NCBI GenBank assembly: GCA_040878345.1
Contig: JBBDML010000030.1
Coordinates: 1-60,202, forward strand
Source of the DNA: ZC4RG35 sp040878345
GTDB lineage: Bacteria; Actinomycetota; Acidimicrobiia; Spongiisociales; ZC4RG35
Reading direction: 5' to 3'
Length of the DNA stretch: 60,202 bases
The position numbers and the translations under genes are program-made. The notes below the pieces were generated by a model that saw only the letters and a list, made by a program, of their open reading frames with translations, was not told the DNA's origin and did not search any database. Every line of letters starts with the position of its first letter. Positions within the stretch are counted from its first letter, which is position 1. Shown piece after piece: positions 51,934 through 59,259 of this stretch.

Positions 51934-52266
51934 CGCTCCAGCATCCGTGATGGCCCTCTCGGCAGACTCTCGGGAACCCTTTCGACAGCCCTTTCGAAAG
52001 AGGTGTAGCGGTCGTCGAGGAGGGCGCCGCCCGTCACCTAGTTGTCCTCACTGGGTTTGGAGCGTTGGGCGAAAGGGCTCGGCGGTAGGAACCCGAACGT
52101 CGGCGCTCAGCAAGTGACCAGCTAGTCGCTAGCGGGTTCCGGCTCCATGGAGCGGCTGTCACTGACACAAGGCCAAAACAGATAACAAGGGATTCATTCA
52201 CCAGAGGCGAACTCAAACAAACGAGACCATGCCGAGGAACTGGACCCGAATACCGAAGGAGCCCAT
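51934..52266. promoter_or_regulatory. 333-bp gene-free divergent region
   Basis: No convincing coding sequence. It should hold the promoters for excisionase/integrase (leftward) and the small genes to the right. Inverted repeats such as CTTTCGA...TTTCGAAAG (about 51977-51998) may be regulatory. No clear -35/-10 pair can be named. Confidence 0.3.
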
Positions 52267-52359
52267 ATGGCGCGCACCAACCCTTTCGACCACCACGCAC
52301 TTGCAACCAGTTGCGCGTTGTTTACAGATCTACAGACGGAGGTCGGACCGAATGGATAG
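52267..52359 (+). CDS. Tiny ORF coupled to the next gene
   Basis: A 30-residue frame (M-A-R-T-N-P-F-D-H-H start) with AAGGAG positioned ahead of its ATG. Its TAG overlaps the ATG of the following gene, so it may act as a coupled leader peptide. No homology recognised; could be chance. Confidence 0.3.
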   Translation: MARTNPFDHHALATSCALFTDLQTEVGPNG

Positions 52360-52779
52360 AGCAACCCTTGCGAGAGTCGACCGCAAGCTGGCATCCGGTC
52401 TCGGACATGACGAGACCTACCGGATGGTCAGGGTGCCGGTATCGGATGCGATGTGGTCAACGTGGCGCCGTTACTGCGAGGGCCTCGGAATCCCAATGGA
52501 CCGGGCGATTGCCGAACTCATCCAGAGCGAGCTTCGATCGGTCCTCGGCGAAGCTGACGCCTCGCCGTTGTTGGCGCGTATGAGTCAGGACCTGGACGAA
52601 CGAGCGGCCTTGCTCGATGCCAGGAGCGTGAGATCGACGACTGGGAAAAGACACTGAGCTCCATGACTCGCGCGACTCTCCTGACTCGAGTTCCCGTTGG
52701 GTCAGTGCCAAGAGTCGGACGGAACGAACCCTGTCCTTGCCGGTCCGGCCTTAAGTACAAGCGATGTCACGGGCTATGA
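52352..52779 (+). pseudogene. Small regulator with C-terminal SEC-C motif, frameshifted
   Basis: The first frame (52352-52657, 101 residues) begins after a GGAGG and contains Y-R-M-V-R-V-P-V-S-D-A-M-W-S-T-W, resembling a ribbon-helix-helix-like start, then a helix. It ends in an odd tail R-S-V-R-S-T-T-G-K. The next frame, from about 52621, reads Q-E-R-E-I-D-D-W-E-K-T-L and ends in the metal-binding SEC-C motif G-R-N-E-P-C-P-C-x-S-G-x-K-Y-K-R-C-H-G. Joining the two at about 52618 gives one plausible protein of about 142 residues. Alternatively the second part is a separate 38-residue ORF from ATG 52663. Confidence 0.55.
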
Positions 52780-52812
52780 CGAGGACCGCACTCTCGAGTA
52801 ATGATGGGAGCT

Positions 52813-52994
52813 ATGGAGAAGGCCACCCGCATCTATCGGTTCATGGTTACGGTCGAGGTCGAGCCCGGTCATCCTGCATACGACGATCCCGAGTGGGCGG
52901 CGGACGCTGCCCATGGGCGCTCACCAACGAATACGATCTCAAAGCGACTTACACCGACCTGAGTGAACTGACAGATCGCTATCCGCTCGCGTAA
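52813..52994 (+). pseudogene. Small hypothetical protein, frameshifted
   Basis: From ATG 52813 one frame reads A-T-R-I-Y-R-F-M-V-T-V-E-V-E-P-G-H-P, then D-P-E-W-A-A-D-A-A. The other frame continues W-A-L-T-N-E-Y-D-L-K-A-T-Y-T-D-L to a TAA at 52994. Together they give a sensible 60-residue protein; a single base is missing near 52910. Function unknown. Confidence 0.5.
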
Positions 52995-53162
52995 GCAACA
53001 TTTCGATGTTACGAGGACAATCCGAGAGGTTCTCGGTCGCCAAACTCAGCCTTTCCGCTCATGTGGTTGAAGTTCTGGCGCCCCGGGACGATAAAGGCAG
53101 AGACGGCTCCGCCGGGGGATATCTGTAGCCTCGGCGGGAAGACCCAAAAGTAGAGGCCAATC

Positions 53163-54422
53163 ATGGCGAAGCGACGTGGATTCTTCGCGGAGATGCAGCA
53201 CCAAGCCCAGGTTGGCGCTCGCGAGAAGGAGCGTGCTCAACGGCAGTACGCCCAGGCGCACGCTCGCGCCGTGCGAGACGCGGAACGAGCGCAGGCGGCG
53301 GCCGAGCGAGCGGCAGTACAGGCGACCCGAGCAAGCGACCAGGAGAGAAAGCGGCTCGAGAGAGATGCCAAGCTCGCACACGAGGCCGCGATGCAGGCCG
53401 AGGTCGACCAGCGCAACGCCGGACTGGAAGCGACTTACACCGAGATCGATCGAATGCTCGCCGCGACCCTCGACGTCGATGACCACGTCGACTTGGAAGA
53501 CCTTCGTCGGGTGGTCGAACACCCGCCATTTGATCGCCCCGACCTTGAGGTATCGACGCCGCCACTACAGCCTATTCCCGAACCGCCAAAGCCAACTTTC
53601 GTTGAGCCGGAGCCACCGAAGGGCTTGATCGGAAAGAAGCGAAGACTCGAAGAGGCCAAGGTGGCGGCACGAGCCACGCACGACGAGGCAGTCGCCGCTT
53701 GGGAGGCAGGAATGGCTGGCCTCCCAGCGAAGCGCGCTGAGGCCGAAGCGCAGCACGCCAACCTCGAGAACCAGCGGCTTGAACAGCTGACGACCGAGCG
53801 GCGCAGATACGAAGCGGAATGCGCGGCTCGGGACGAGGAAGTAGCCGAGCAAAACGCCTCGCTCGACGCGCTCATCGCCAACCTGGGTTATGGCACGGCG
53901 GACGCAATTGAGGAATACATAGGCATCGTCATGGCGAACTCCGTTTACCCAGAGCACTTCCCGGTTGAGCACACATTCGGGTTCGACACTTCAACGGCGG
54001 AGCTGGCTCTGAAAGCTCTGATTCCTGGACCCGACAAGGTGCCCACCATCAAGGCCTATAGGTACGTGAAGAAGGACGACATGATTGTTGAGACGCCGCT
54101 TTCGGCGAAGGCGGCGAAGGACCGGTACGCGGATGCCACTCACAATGTGGCGCTGCGTACCCTGCACGAAGTCTTCGAAGCCGATCGGCGAGGGCTGATC
54201 AGGTCGATCACCTTGGAAGTTGGCACGGAGACAATCGACCCGGGAACCGGAATCGAGACGTATGTGCCATTGGTCGCAGTCGGAGCGGACCGAGAAGCAT
54301 TTATCGGCTTCGACCTATCGGCAGTCGTTCCATCAGCCACGCTGGCCCACTTGGGTGCTTCGGTGTCTAAGAATCCGTATGGACTAATAGCCACAGACAC
54401 GTCGGGTGTCCGACGATCGTGA
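53163..54422 (+). CDS. Coiled-coil partner of the DUF4041/GIY-YIG protein
   Basis: A 419-residue soluble protein. Residues about 10-80 are a highly charged Ala/Arg/Glu coiled coil. A proline-rich linker (about 125-160, P-E-P-P-K-P) and a second coiled coil (about 165-235) follow. The C-terminal globular domain (about 240-419) includes Y-I-G-I-V-x-x-N-S-V-Y-P-E-x-F-P-V-E-H, V-A-L-R-T-L-H-E-V-F-E-A-D and H-L-G-A-S-V-S-K-N-P. Relatives are sometimes annotated as restriction-system proteins, without proven activity. No catalytic motif is visible. Its stop overlaps the GTG of the nuclease gene, so both products are made together. The ATG follows a purine-rich GAGG. Confidence 0.75.
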   Translation: MAKRRGFFAEMQHQAQVGAREKERAQRQYAQAHARAVRDAERAQAAAERAAVQATRASDQERKRLERDAKLAHEAAMQAEVDQRNAGLEATYTEIDRMLAATLDVDDHVDLEDLRRVVEHPPFDRPDLEVSTPPLQPIPEPPKPTFVEPEPPKGLIGKKRRLEEAKVAARATHDEAVAAWEAGMAGLPAKRAEAEAQHANLENQRLEQLTTERRRYEAECAARDEEVAEQNASLDALIANLGYGTADAIEEYIGIVMANSVYPEHFPVEHTFGFDTSTAELALKALIPGPDKVPTIKAYRYVKKDDMIVETPLSAKAAKDRYADATHNVALRTLHEVFEADRRGLIRSITLEVGTETIDPGTGIETYVPLVAVGADREAFIGFDLSAVVPSATLAHLGASVSKNPYGLIATDTSGVRRS

Positions 54423-55867
54423 CCAGAACCGGGTTGGTCTTTAATCCGCCTCCCGGCTGGCCGAAGCCACCACCCGACTGGACTCCACCGGCCGGCTGGA
54501 CCCCTGAGCCCTCCTGGCCGGACCCGCCGCCGGGTTGGCAGCTGTGGATTCCTGCGGACGACGACCATCCGGCAGCGGAACAGACCGACACCGCCGCCGG
54601 GGAGCAACACATGGAGGTTGGCAACGCCGTGTCTCAGCCAATGCGCGATGCGATGGTGCCGGACGCAAGTGTCCGGGAGCACTCGAACGCAGAGGCGGAC
54701 TTGAGGGCCCGCGTCTCCACACTTGAGGCGGAGCTATCGGCTATCCGCAACCGTGCCCCTCTCGGCGCCGATGACGCCGATGATTACGTAATCCTCGATG
54801 ACGACCGGGTACTCCAATCGGTAGGTATCTACAGGTACCACCATCCTCTCGAGAGTGCTGCCGCATACAAGGATCGCCTCGACGACCTGAACGCGCGCGT
54901 TGCCGAGTGTGTCAAAGCGGGCACTGCGATCGTCGCGTCGAACATGTTCACCTACGACAACAGCCTCGCGAAGGGCCGCCAAATGACAGCAGACCTCTCG
55001 AAGCTGATGCTGCGCGCTTACAACGCCGAGGCCGACAATGTGATCCGAGCTCTACGACCAGGCAACGTAGTGACGGCGAGGAGGCGTCTCGACGCGACCA
55101 GATCCTCGATCGCGAAGCTCGGAAGAATGATGGAAATGCACATAAGCGAAGAATTCCACTCGCTACGCCTGGAAGAGATTGAGCTAACCGCTGACTGGCT
55201 GATGAAAAAGCAGGAGGAGAAAGAGGCAGAGCGAGAAGAGCGAGCACGCCTTCGCGAGGAACGTCGGGTTGAACGAGAGCTGGCAGCCGAGCGTGAAAGG
55301 CTGGACAAGGAGCGAGCCCACCTGATCAATGCTCTTGAAGCGCTCAGCGCTTCCGGCGAGAGCGATTCGAGCCTGGACACGAAACTCGCAGAGATCGATG
55401 CCGCGATCGCTGAAAACGACTACCGCATCGCCAACATTCGCGCCGGCTACGTCTACGTCATATCAAACCGTGGTGCATTCGGCCCTGGCGTAGTCAAGAT
55501 TGGGCTCACCAGGAGGCTCGAGCCGCTTGACCGGGTCAATGAGCTGGGCGGAGCATCCGTCCCGTTCCGCTTCGATGTTCACGCGCTCTTCTTCTCGGAG
55601 GACGCTGTCACATTGGAAAACGAATTGCACAAACACCTCGCCGATCGAGCTCTGAACCTCATGAACCCACGGAAAGAGTTCTTCTTTGCCACACCTGCCG
55701 AAGTGCGCGACACCCTCGCCGAAAAGGTCGGCAACCTGTTGGAGTTCACAGAGCATGCCGCTGCCACTGAGTACTTGCAGTCAGTTGGAGGCTGGCCCAG
55801 CGACCTAGAGGGTCCGGGCGCTAGCCGCTCGATTGGCGACCAAGCTCCAACCGAGCCGACGAAGTAA
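54419..55867 (+). CDS. DUF4041 + GIY-YIG (T5orf172/Mug113) nuclease, SNIPE-like
   Basis: A 482-residue protein in four parts. Residues 8-45 are tryptophan/proline repeats of the P-P-G-W-P type. Residues about 130-260 match DUF4041 (V-G-I-Y-R-Y-H-H-P-L-E-S-A, then Y-K-x-R-L). Residues 262-305 are a very charged helix. Residues about 343-432 are a GIY-YIG nuclease of the T5orf172/Mug113 type, with G-Y-V-Y-V-I-S-N, V-K-I-G-L-T-R-R and the metal-binding glutamate region E-N-E-L-H (E402). DUF4041 plus this nuclease is the layout of SNIPE, a phage-defence protein that cuts incoming phage DNA. Unlike E. coli SNIPE, no N-terminal membrane segment is seen. It has a translationally coupled coiled-coil partner. 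Confidence 0.82.
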   Translation: MTRTGLVFNPPPGWPKPPPDWTPPAGWTPEPSWPDPPPGWQLWIPADDDHPAAEQTDTAAGEQHMEVGNAVSQPMRDAMVPDASVREHSNAEADLRARVSTLEAELSAIRNRAPLGADDADDYVILDDDRVLQSVGIYRYHHPLESAAAYKDRLDDLNARVAECVKAGTAIVASNMFTYDNSLAKGRQMTADLSKLMLRAYNAEADNVIRALRPGNVVTARRRLDATRSSIAKLGRMMEMHISEEFHSLRLEEIELTADWLMKKQEEKEAEREERARLREERRVERELAAERERLDKERAHLINALEALSASGESDSSLDTKLAEIDAAIAENDYRIANIRAGYVYVISNRGAFGPGVVKIGLTRRLEPLDRVNELGGASVPFRFDVHALFFSEDAVTLENELHKHLADRALNLMNPRKEFFFATPAEVRDTLAEKVGNLLEFTEHAAATEYLQSVGGWPSDLEGPGASRSIGDQAPTEPTK

Positions 55868-56004
55868 CCCGAGACCCCTACCTAATCCAGCTCTCTCCAA
55901 GTCAGCGAGGCGCCAAATGGTCACAATCCACAGGCTGCGGACTGAGCAACCAGTTCAAACACGGCTGATGGTCTGGATTCTCTGCACGGCTAAGCATCCA
56001 GAGC

Positions 56005-56041
56005 TTGACAAATCTTCTTCTGTACATACAATGTACGTACA
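56005..56041 (+). promoter_or_regulatory. Promoter with overlapping palindromic operator
   Basis: TTGACA (56005-56010), 16 bases, TACAAT (56027-56032) is a near-consensus sigma-A promoter. The -10 box lies inside TGTACATACAATGTACGTACA (56021-56041), an almost perfect palindrome. Binding of the ribbon-helix-helix antitoxin encoded next would block the promoter, the usual autoregulation of toxin-antitoxin operons. Confidence 0.75.
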
Positions 56042-56054
56042 GGAGGTCACCGCC

Positions 56055-56333
56055 ATGACCACAGAACAACGTGAGCGCAGATGGACATTCCGAGTCAAGC
56101 CGCGAAGCGATGCATTGGTTCGTGAGGCGGCGACGTTGACGGGTGTCTCGGTCACGTCGTTCGTCGAGGAAAGCGCAGTGGCGCGAGCTGAGTCAGTCAT
56201 CGCAGAACACAGACCCCTGCTCCTGAGTCCCGAAGCGTTCGGTCGTTTCGTCGACGCCCTCGATGTAGCACCTGTCGCTGTTCCTCAACTCGTTGAGCTC
56301 TTCTCCCGGCCGAGTCGCATACCGAGCGAGTGA
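56055..56333 (+). CDS. DUF1778-type antitoxin
   Basis: A 92-residue protein with a ribbon-helix-helix start (W-T-F-R-V-K-P-R-S-D-A-L-V-R-E-A-A-T-L-T, then S-V-T-S-F-V-E-E-S-A) and a C-terminal toxin-binding tail (L-S-P-E-A-F-G-R-F). This is the DUF1778/TacA pattern. An AGGAGG lies eight bases before the ATG at 56055. It neutralises the GNAT toxin and represses the operon, by family knowledge. The stop overlaps the toxin GTG. Confidence 0.9.
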   Translation: MTTEQRERRWTFRVKPRSDALVREAATLTGVSVTSFVEESAVARAESVIAEHRPLLLSPEAFGRFVDALDVAPVAVPQLVELFSRPSRIPSE

Positions 56334-56845
56334 GCGAACTCCGACCTGTCCGGAGACTCGACAAACGCGCCAACCTCGAGGAGTTCGATTGTGGCGCTTC
56401 GGTGCTCAACGAGTGGCTTCGCCAGTTCGCGTACTCCGACCAACGCTCCGGGGCCTCAGTCACGTATGTCCTCCAGCGAGGTACCCGCGTGGTCGGCTTC
56501 TATACGCTCGCTCCCCATGCGATCGAGTCAGGTGAAGTAGGGAACCGGCTCGGCGCTGGGTTGCCTCGTCACCGTCCGATACCGGTGATCCTTCTCGCCA
56601 GGCTGGGTCTCGATCTATCTGAGCACGGGAGTGGTTTGGGCGCGGACCTCTTGAGGGACGCCCTGGCGCGTTCCGCCGCGGCCGCTGACGAGATTGGAGG
56701 GCGGGCCGTGTTGGTCCACGCCAAGGACGAGGCGGCTGCACTCTTTTATCAGAGGTGGGGATTCCAACCGTTGCCCGAAAACCCACGCCACCTCTACCTG
56801 TTGATGAAAGACTTGCGGGCGTCGATCCAGCGCAGCCTTGGATAG
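56330..56845 (+). CDS. GNAT-family toxin (TacT/AtaT type)
   Basis: A 171-residue acetyltransferase that in this family acetylates aminoacyl-tRNA and stops translation. It shows the N-terminal F-D-C-G-A-S-V-L-N-E-W-L typical of TacT-like toxins, the acetyl-CoA loop G-S-G-L-G-A-D-L-L-R-D-A-L, and A-L-F-Y-Q-R-W-G-F with the conserved Tyr. The GTG start overlaps the antitoxin stop by four bases. Both genes look intact, so this could be an addiction module for the element. Confidence 0.9.
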   Translation: MSELRPVRRLDKRANLEEFDCGASVLNEWLRQFAYSDQRSGASVTYVLQRGTRVVGFYTLAPHAIESGEVGNRLGAGLPRHRPIPVILLARLGLDLSEHGSGLGADLLRDALARSAAAADEIGGRAVLVHAKDEAAALFYQRWGFQPLPENPRHLYLLMKDLRASIQRSLG

Positions 56846-57280
56846 CTGTCTGCGTTCAGTCACAGCGGAGAGCTACGGTCTCGAGCGTTATGGCGGACCA
56901 TTCGGAATCGACACGAGATGACAGGCTGGTCTCTCCCTCTTGCGAGAACGACGATCCCGACTCCATGCTGCTCTTTGCCGAGACGGTCGAGACCGACCGG
57001 TACTCCTTCGATCGGATCGTGGACGCTGCCGGTATTTGCCTTCGGCAAGCGCGTTCACACTGAGTCCGGACCTGTCCCACCGTCTATCGAGTGCACTGTG
57101 TGTGACACTTGGTGGACGCCGACGACGGGAACCTACGAACTGCGCTAGCTGGCAGAACCTTTTTGATACCGAGCCGGAACTGCTGGAGTCGCGTTGTCGG
57201 CAGTGGCGCCTCTAGGAAGGCCCCGCCCACGGAGTCCAGAAAGCGTCCCATCGTGTCGGTAACTTGGTGTGAGGAGGACG
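56846..57280. other. 435-bp stretch with weak small frames only
   Basis: An open frame at 56890-57063 (57 residues, M-A-D-H-S-E-S-T start, acidic) and, in another frame, E-C-T-V-C-D-T-W-W-T-P-T-T ending at 57148 could be two halves of one short broken gene, but neither part is recognised. The rest shows no gene. Just before 57281, GAGGAGG serves the hsdM remnant. Confidence 0.3.
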
Positions 57281-57526
57281 ATGGACGTCGGCACACTTGA
57301 GAAGTGGCTCTGGGACGCAGCATGTGAGATCAGGGGCCCGCTGGATGCGCCAAATTCAAGGACTACATCCTCCCGCTGGTCTTCCTGAAGCGGCTTTCCG
57401 ACGTCTTCGACGATGAGATCGCCCGGCTCGCGGACGAGTTCGGCGGAGAGGAGAGCCCTTGCCGTTGACAAGAACGACTACAGCGCAGTCTCGTTGAAGT
57501 TCCCGACTGGCTCTGACCGCATTTAG
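57281..57526 (+). pseudogene. hsdM: hsdM (type I restriction methylase subunit) N-terminal remnant
   Basis: From the ATG the frame gives T-L-E-K-W-L-W-D-A-A-C-E-I-R-G-P-L-D-A-P. After a one-base loss near 57342 another frame continues K-F-K-D-Y-I-L-P-L-V-F-L-K-R-L-S-D-V-F-D, and after a second shift A-V-D-K-N-D-Y. This is the first about 75 residues of type I methylase HsdM. The S-adenosylmethionine-binding and N-P-P-F catalytic parts are gone, and no hsdS or hsdR is present. A relic of a restriction system once carried here. Confidence 0.75.
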
Positions 57527-57685
57527 CCCAGATGAGCCACCGAACGCCTAAGGAGCCATCAGACGCGTGGCGCTCTGGCAGAAGACCGGGGCAAGCTGTA
57601 GGTGAGCATTTGAGCTGCCGATGTAACATTCGTCATCCTCTCACCCGGCGGGATGTCGTGACGCAATGAAACGGAGCACGCCGTT

Positions 57686-58669
57686 GTGAACCACGGTAAG
57701 GCCCTAAAGAGGTTCGAGTACGACTATGTGGTTGCATCCCTCGAGGTAGGGGGACTGGCTTTGGACCTACGTGTGCGCGTGGAGATGATGGCTGTTCTCT
57801 TCTTGGTGACGGAGCCCATTGTCTCGGCTTGGAAGCTGAAAGCGTTTGACTCTCGCTCGGACGCTCTGATATTACGAACGCTGGCTTTTTTGGTCGATAA
57901 TTCCATTAGCGATGGTCGGGAGTTATCTGACATCAATGTCTTGGAGGCCTGCTTTCACCGAGCGGCTGGGCGTTGCCCGTCCGCACTAGAGCACATGAGC
58001 ACACCGGACTGGGACCTCGCTCGGCGCCCGTCGCCCACAACCTTGCCTGATTCCAAATCGTCTGATGAAACGGGATCCACGAAGAGCAGAAATGTTGTCG
58101 CCTCAGAACCCGATGCCGGTCCGCAACCTCTGACATCAGCAGATGAGCGGACCAGGCCTAAGTCTTCGACCACGACAAGGATGAATGAGGCCGCTGAGAC
58201 CTACGGTCCCGAGGAACTCATGTCCACTCTCGACCGAGCTCCGCAATTGGTCCAGTTCAGCGATCTAGATAGGGCAATGCAGATTGCGATCGACACGATT
58301 GTAAGAACAATTGCTAAGGGTCGATCTGATGAAGTGCGGCGTTACTGCGGCTCGACTCTGATTACTGGATACATCGTCGGAAGGGCGATGCTCGGCACTG
58401 AGAACGGGGCCCTTCATTATTCAAACCCGCTCACTGAGTCTGACAGCGTCGAGAGTCTGGTGAGGATGTCGACCACAGAAGAGGCCGCACCATTCACGGA
58501 CGCGTTAGGTGAAATGGGCCATGGGTTCATGAAGTTCCAGATCGAGATGGCTGGCCGCGCTGGGCCACTTGCCGCGTTGGTGTCGGAAGAGCGAGAAAAC
58601 CTTGCGGGTGGATCGGCCGCCGCGGGTCTCGTTCTGGCGGTAGTTGAGCATGATCTGTTCGCGGCCTAA
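57686..58669 (+). CDS. Unknown protein, last cargo gene
   Basis: A 327-residue protein from a GTG start. Residues 1-110 and 175-327 are mostly helical and hydrophilic; the middle (about 110-170) is a serine/threonine/proline-rich linker. Segments such as L-I-T-G-Y-I-V-G-R-A-M-L-G are mildly hydrophobic but not clear membrane spans. No domain recognised. Lower GC than the core genome. Its place at the end of a defence island makes it a candidate for an undescribed function. Confidence 0.55.
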   Translation: MNHGKALKRFEYDYVVASLEVGGLALDLRVRVEMMAVLFLVTEPIVSAWKLKAFDSRSDALILRTLAFLVDNSISDGRELSDINVLEACFHRAAGRCPSALEHMSTPDWDLARRPSPTTLPDSKSSDETGSTKSRNVVASEPDAGPQPLTSADERTRPKSSTTTRMNEAAETYGPEELMSTLDRAPQLVQFSDLDRAMQIAIDTIVRTIAKGRSDEVRRYCGSTLITGYIVGRAMLGTENGALHYSNPLTESDSVESLVRMSTTEEAAPFTDALGEMGHGFMKFQIEMAGRAGPLAALVSEERENLAGGSAAAGLVLAVVEHDLFAA

Positions 58670-58756
58670 ACAAAAGCGGTGGGGAACGCGTCGCAACGCC
58701 GAGGCCTGAGTAGATCCTTATGCGGTCCGTCACCGACCTCTAGTTGTATAGCTGAG

Positions 58757-58778
58757 AGTCCGCGAAAAGTCCGCGGGA
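58757..58778. repeat. Right-end TCCGCG repeats (possible integrase arm sites)
   Basis: AGTCCGCGAAA followed by AGTCCGCGGGA, two near-identical 11-base units in direct order, about 110 bases inside attR, matching the units at 47098-47130 near the other end. Confidence 0.5.
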
Positions 58779-58885
58779 GAATGAGAAACGCCACGAAAGG
58801 GCGCGATCCGACCAGCGACGAAACCCCTGGTCAGGCATCGTTTCTCTAGGTTCTCCCAGGTAGCGAAATCGCACTCGCGGCCTCC

Positions 58886-58935
58886 GGCAGTCAAGGGGTC
58901 AGGGGAGGGGTTCAAATCTCCTCAGCTCCACTCCC
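58886..58935 (+). other. attR (duplicate tRNA-Ala 3' end)
   Basis: Repeat of 46981-47025 with two differences: an extra five bases (AGGGG duplicated in the T-arm) and one C-to-T change. The mutated copy cannot form a tRNA, as expected for the discarded half after integration. Confidence 0.88.
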
Positions 58936-58968
58936 AAAACGGCTCGTCTCGGAGCAACGTGCACTTGC

Positions 58969-59180
58969 CGATCATGTTGAGGAGAGGATCAAGCAAACCC
59001 ATTGATCTCAAGCCGCTGCGTGTCGAAGGTCGGACCTAGGGGGAGTGGGTGCTGGTCGACTACAGCGAGATCATCGTCCGTCTCTTCCAGACAGCGGCTC
59101 GTGAGTTCTACTCACTGGAGCACCTCTGGGGCGATGCCGAGCGGATCAGGTGGGAGGAGCCCGCAGTCAGCGACGGATGA
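58969..59180 (+). pseudogene. rsfS: Diverged rsfS 3' fragment
   Basis: The segment aligns to the last two thirds of the resident rsfS (35282-35632) over G-L-K-P-L-R-V-E-G, then L-V-D-Y-S-E-I-I-V, F-Y-S-L-E-H-L-W-G-D and I-R-W-E-E-P, down to a TGA at 59178. It has no start, a one-base insertion near 59003 and an in-frame TAG at 59037 where the resident has GAG. Similarity is clear but far from identical, so this is an old relic of a different rsfS lineage and not a recent duplication. It begins directly outside attR. Confidence 0.8.
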
Positions 59181-59259
59181 CCTGGATTCACCTTCGCATC
59201 GGGCCCACATCGACCAATCCTTTCCTCGCAGGTGTGAATCAGAGACCGCTGACGGCGAG

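Larger units (their letters stand above)
46981..58935. mobile_element. Integrative element in tRNA-Ala with phage-defence cargo
   Basis: Approximately 12-kb insertion bounded by direct repeats of the tRNA-Ala 3' half (46981-47025 and 58886-58935). It contains an excisionase and tyrosine integrase in the middle, on the minus strand, and clusters of TCCGCG-type sites near each end. Cargo: DUF6414-like, AlbA_2-type, HEPN-like, DUF4041/GIY-YIG, DUF1778/GNAT toxin-antitoxin, hsdM remnant and several unknown genes. No replication, conjugation or phage structural genes are seen, so it is a satellite-like or mobilisable genomic island. The integrase is frameshifted, so it may no longer move. Composition looks less GC-rich than the flanks. 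Confidence 0.88.

Noticed and set aside
52764..52994. 76-residue ORF starting at 52764
   Set aside because: Its first half is a shadow; the credible start is ATG 52813 in another frame, joined by a frameshift.
46981..58935. Complete prophage or conjugative element
   Set aside because: No capsid, portal, terminase, tail, relaxase, FtsK/TraB or replication gene is recognisable.
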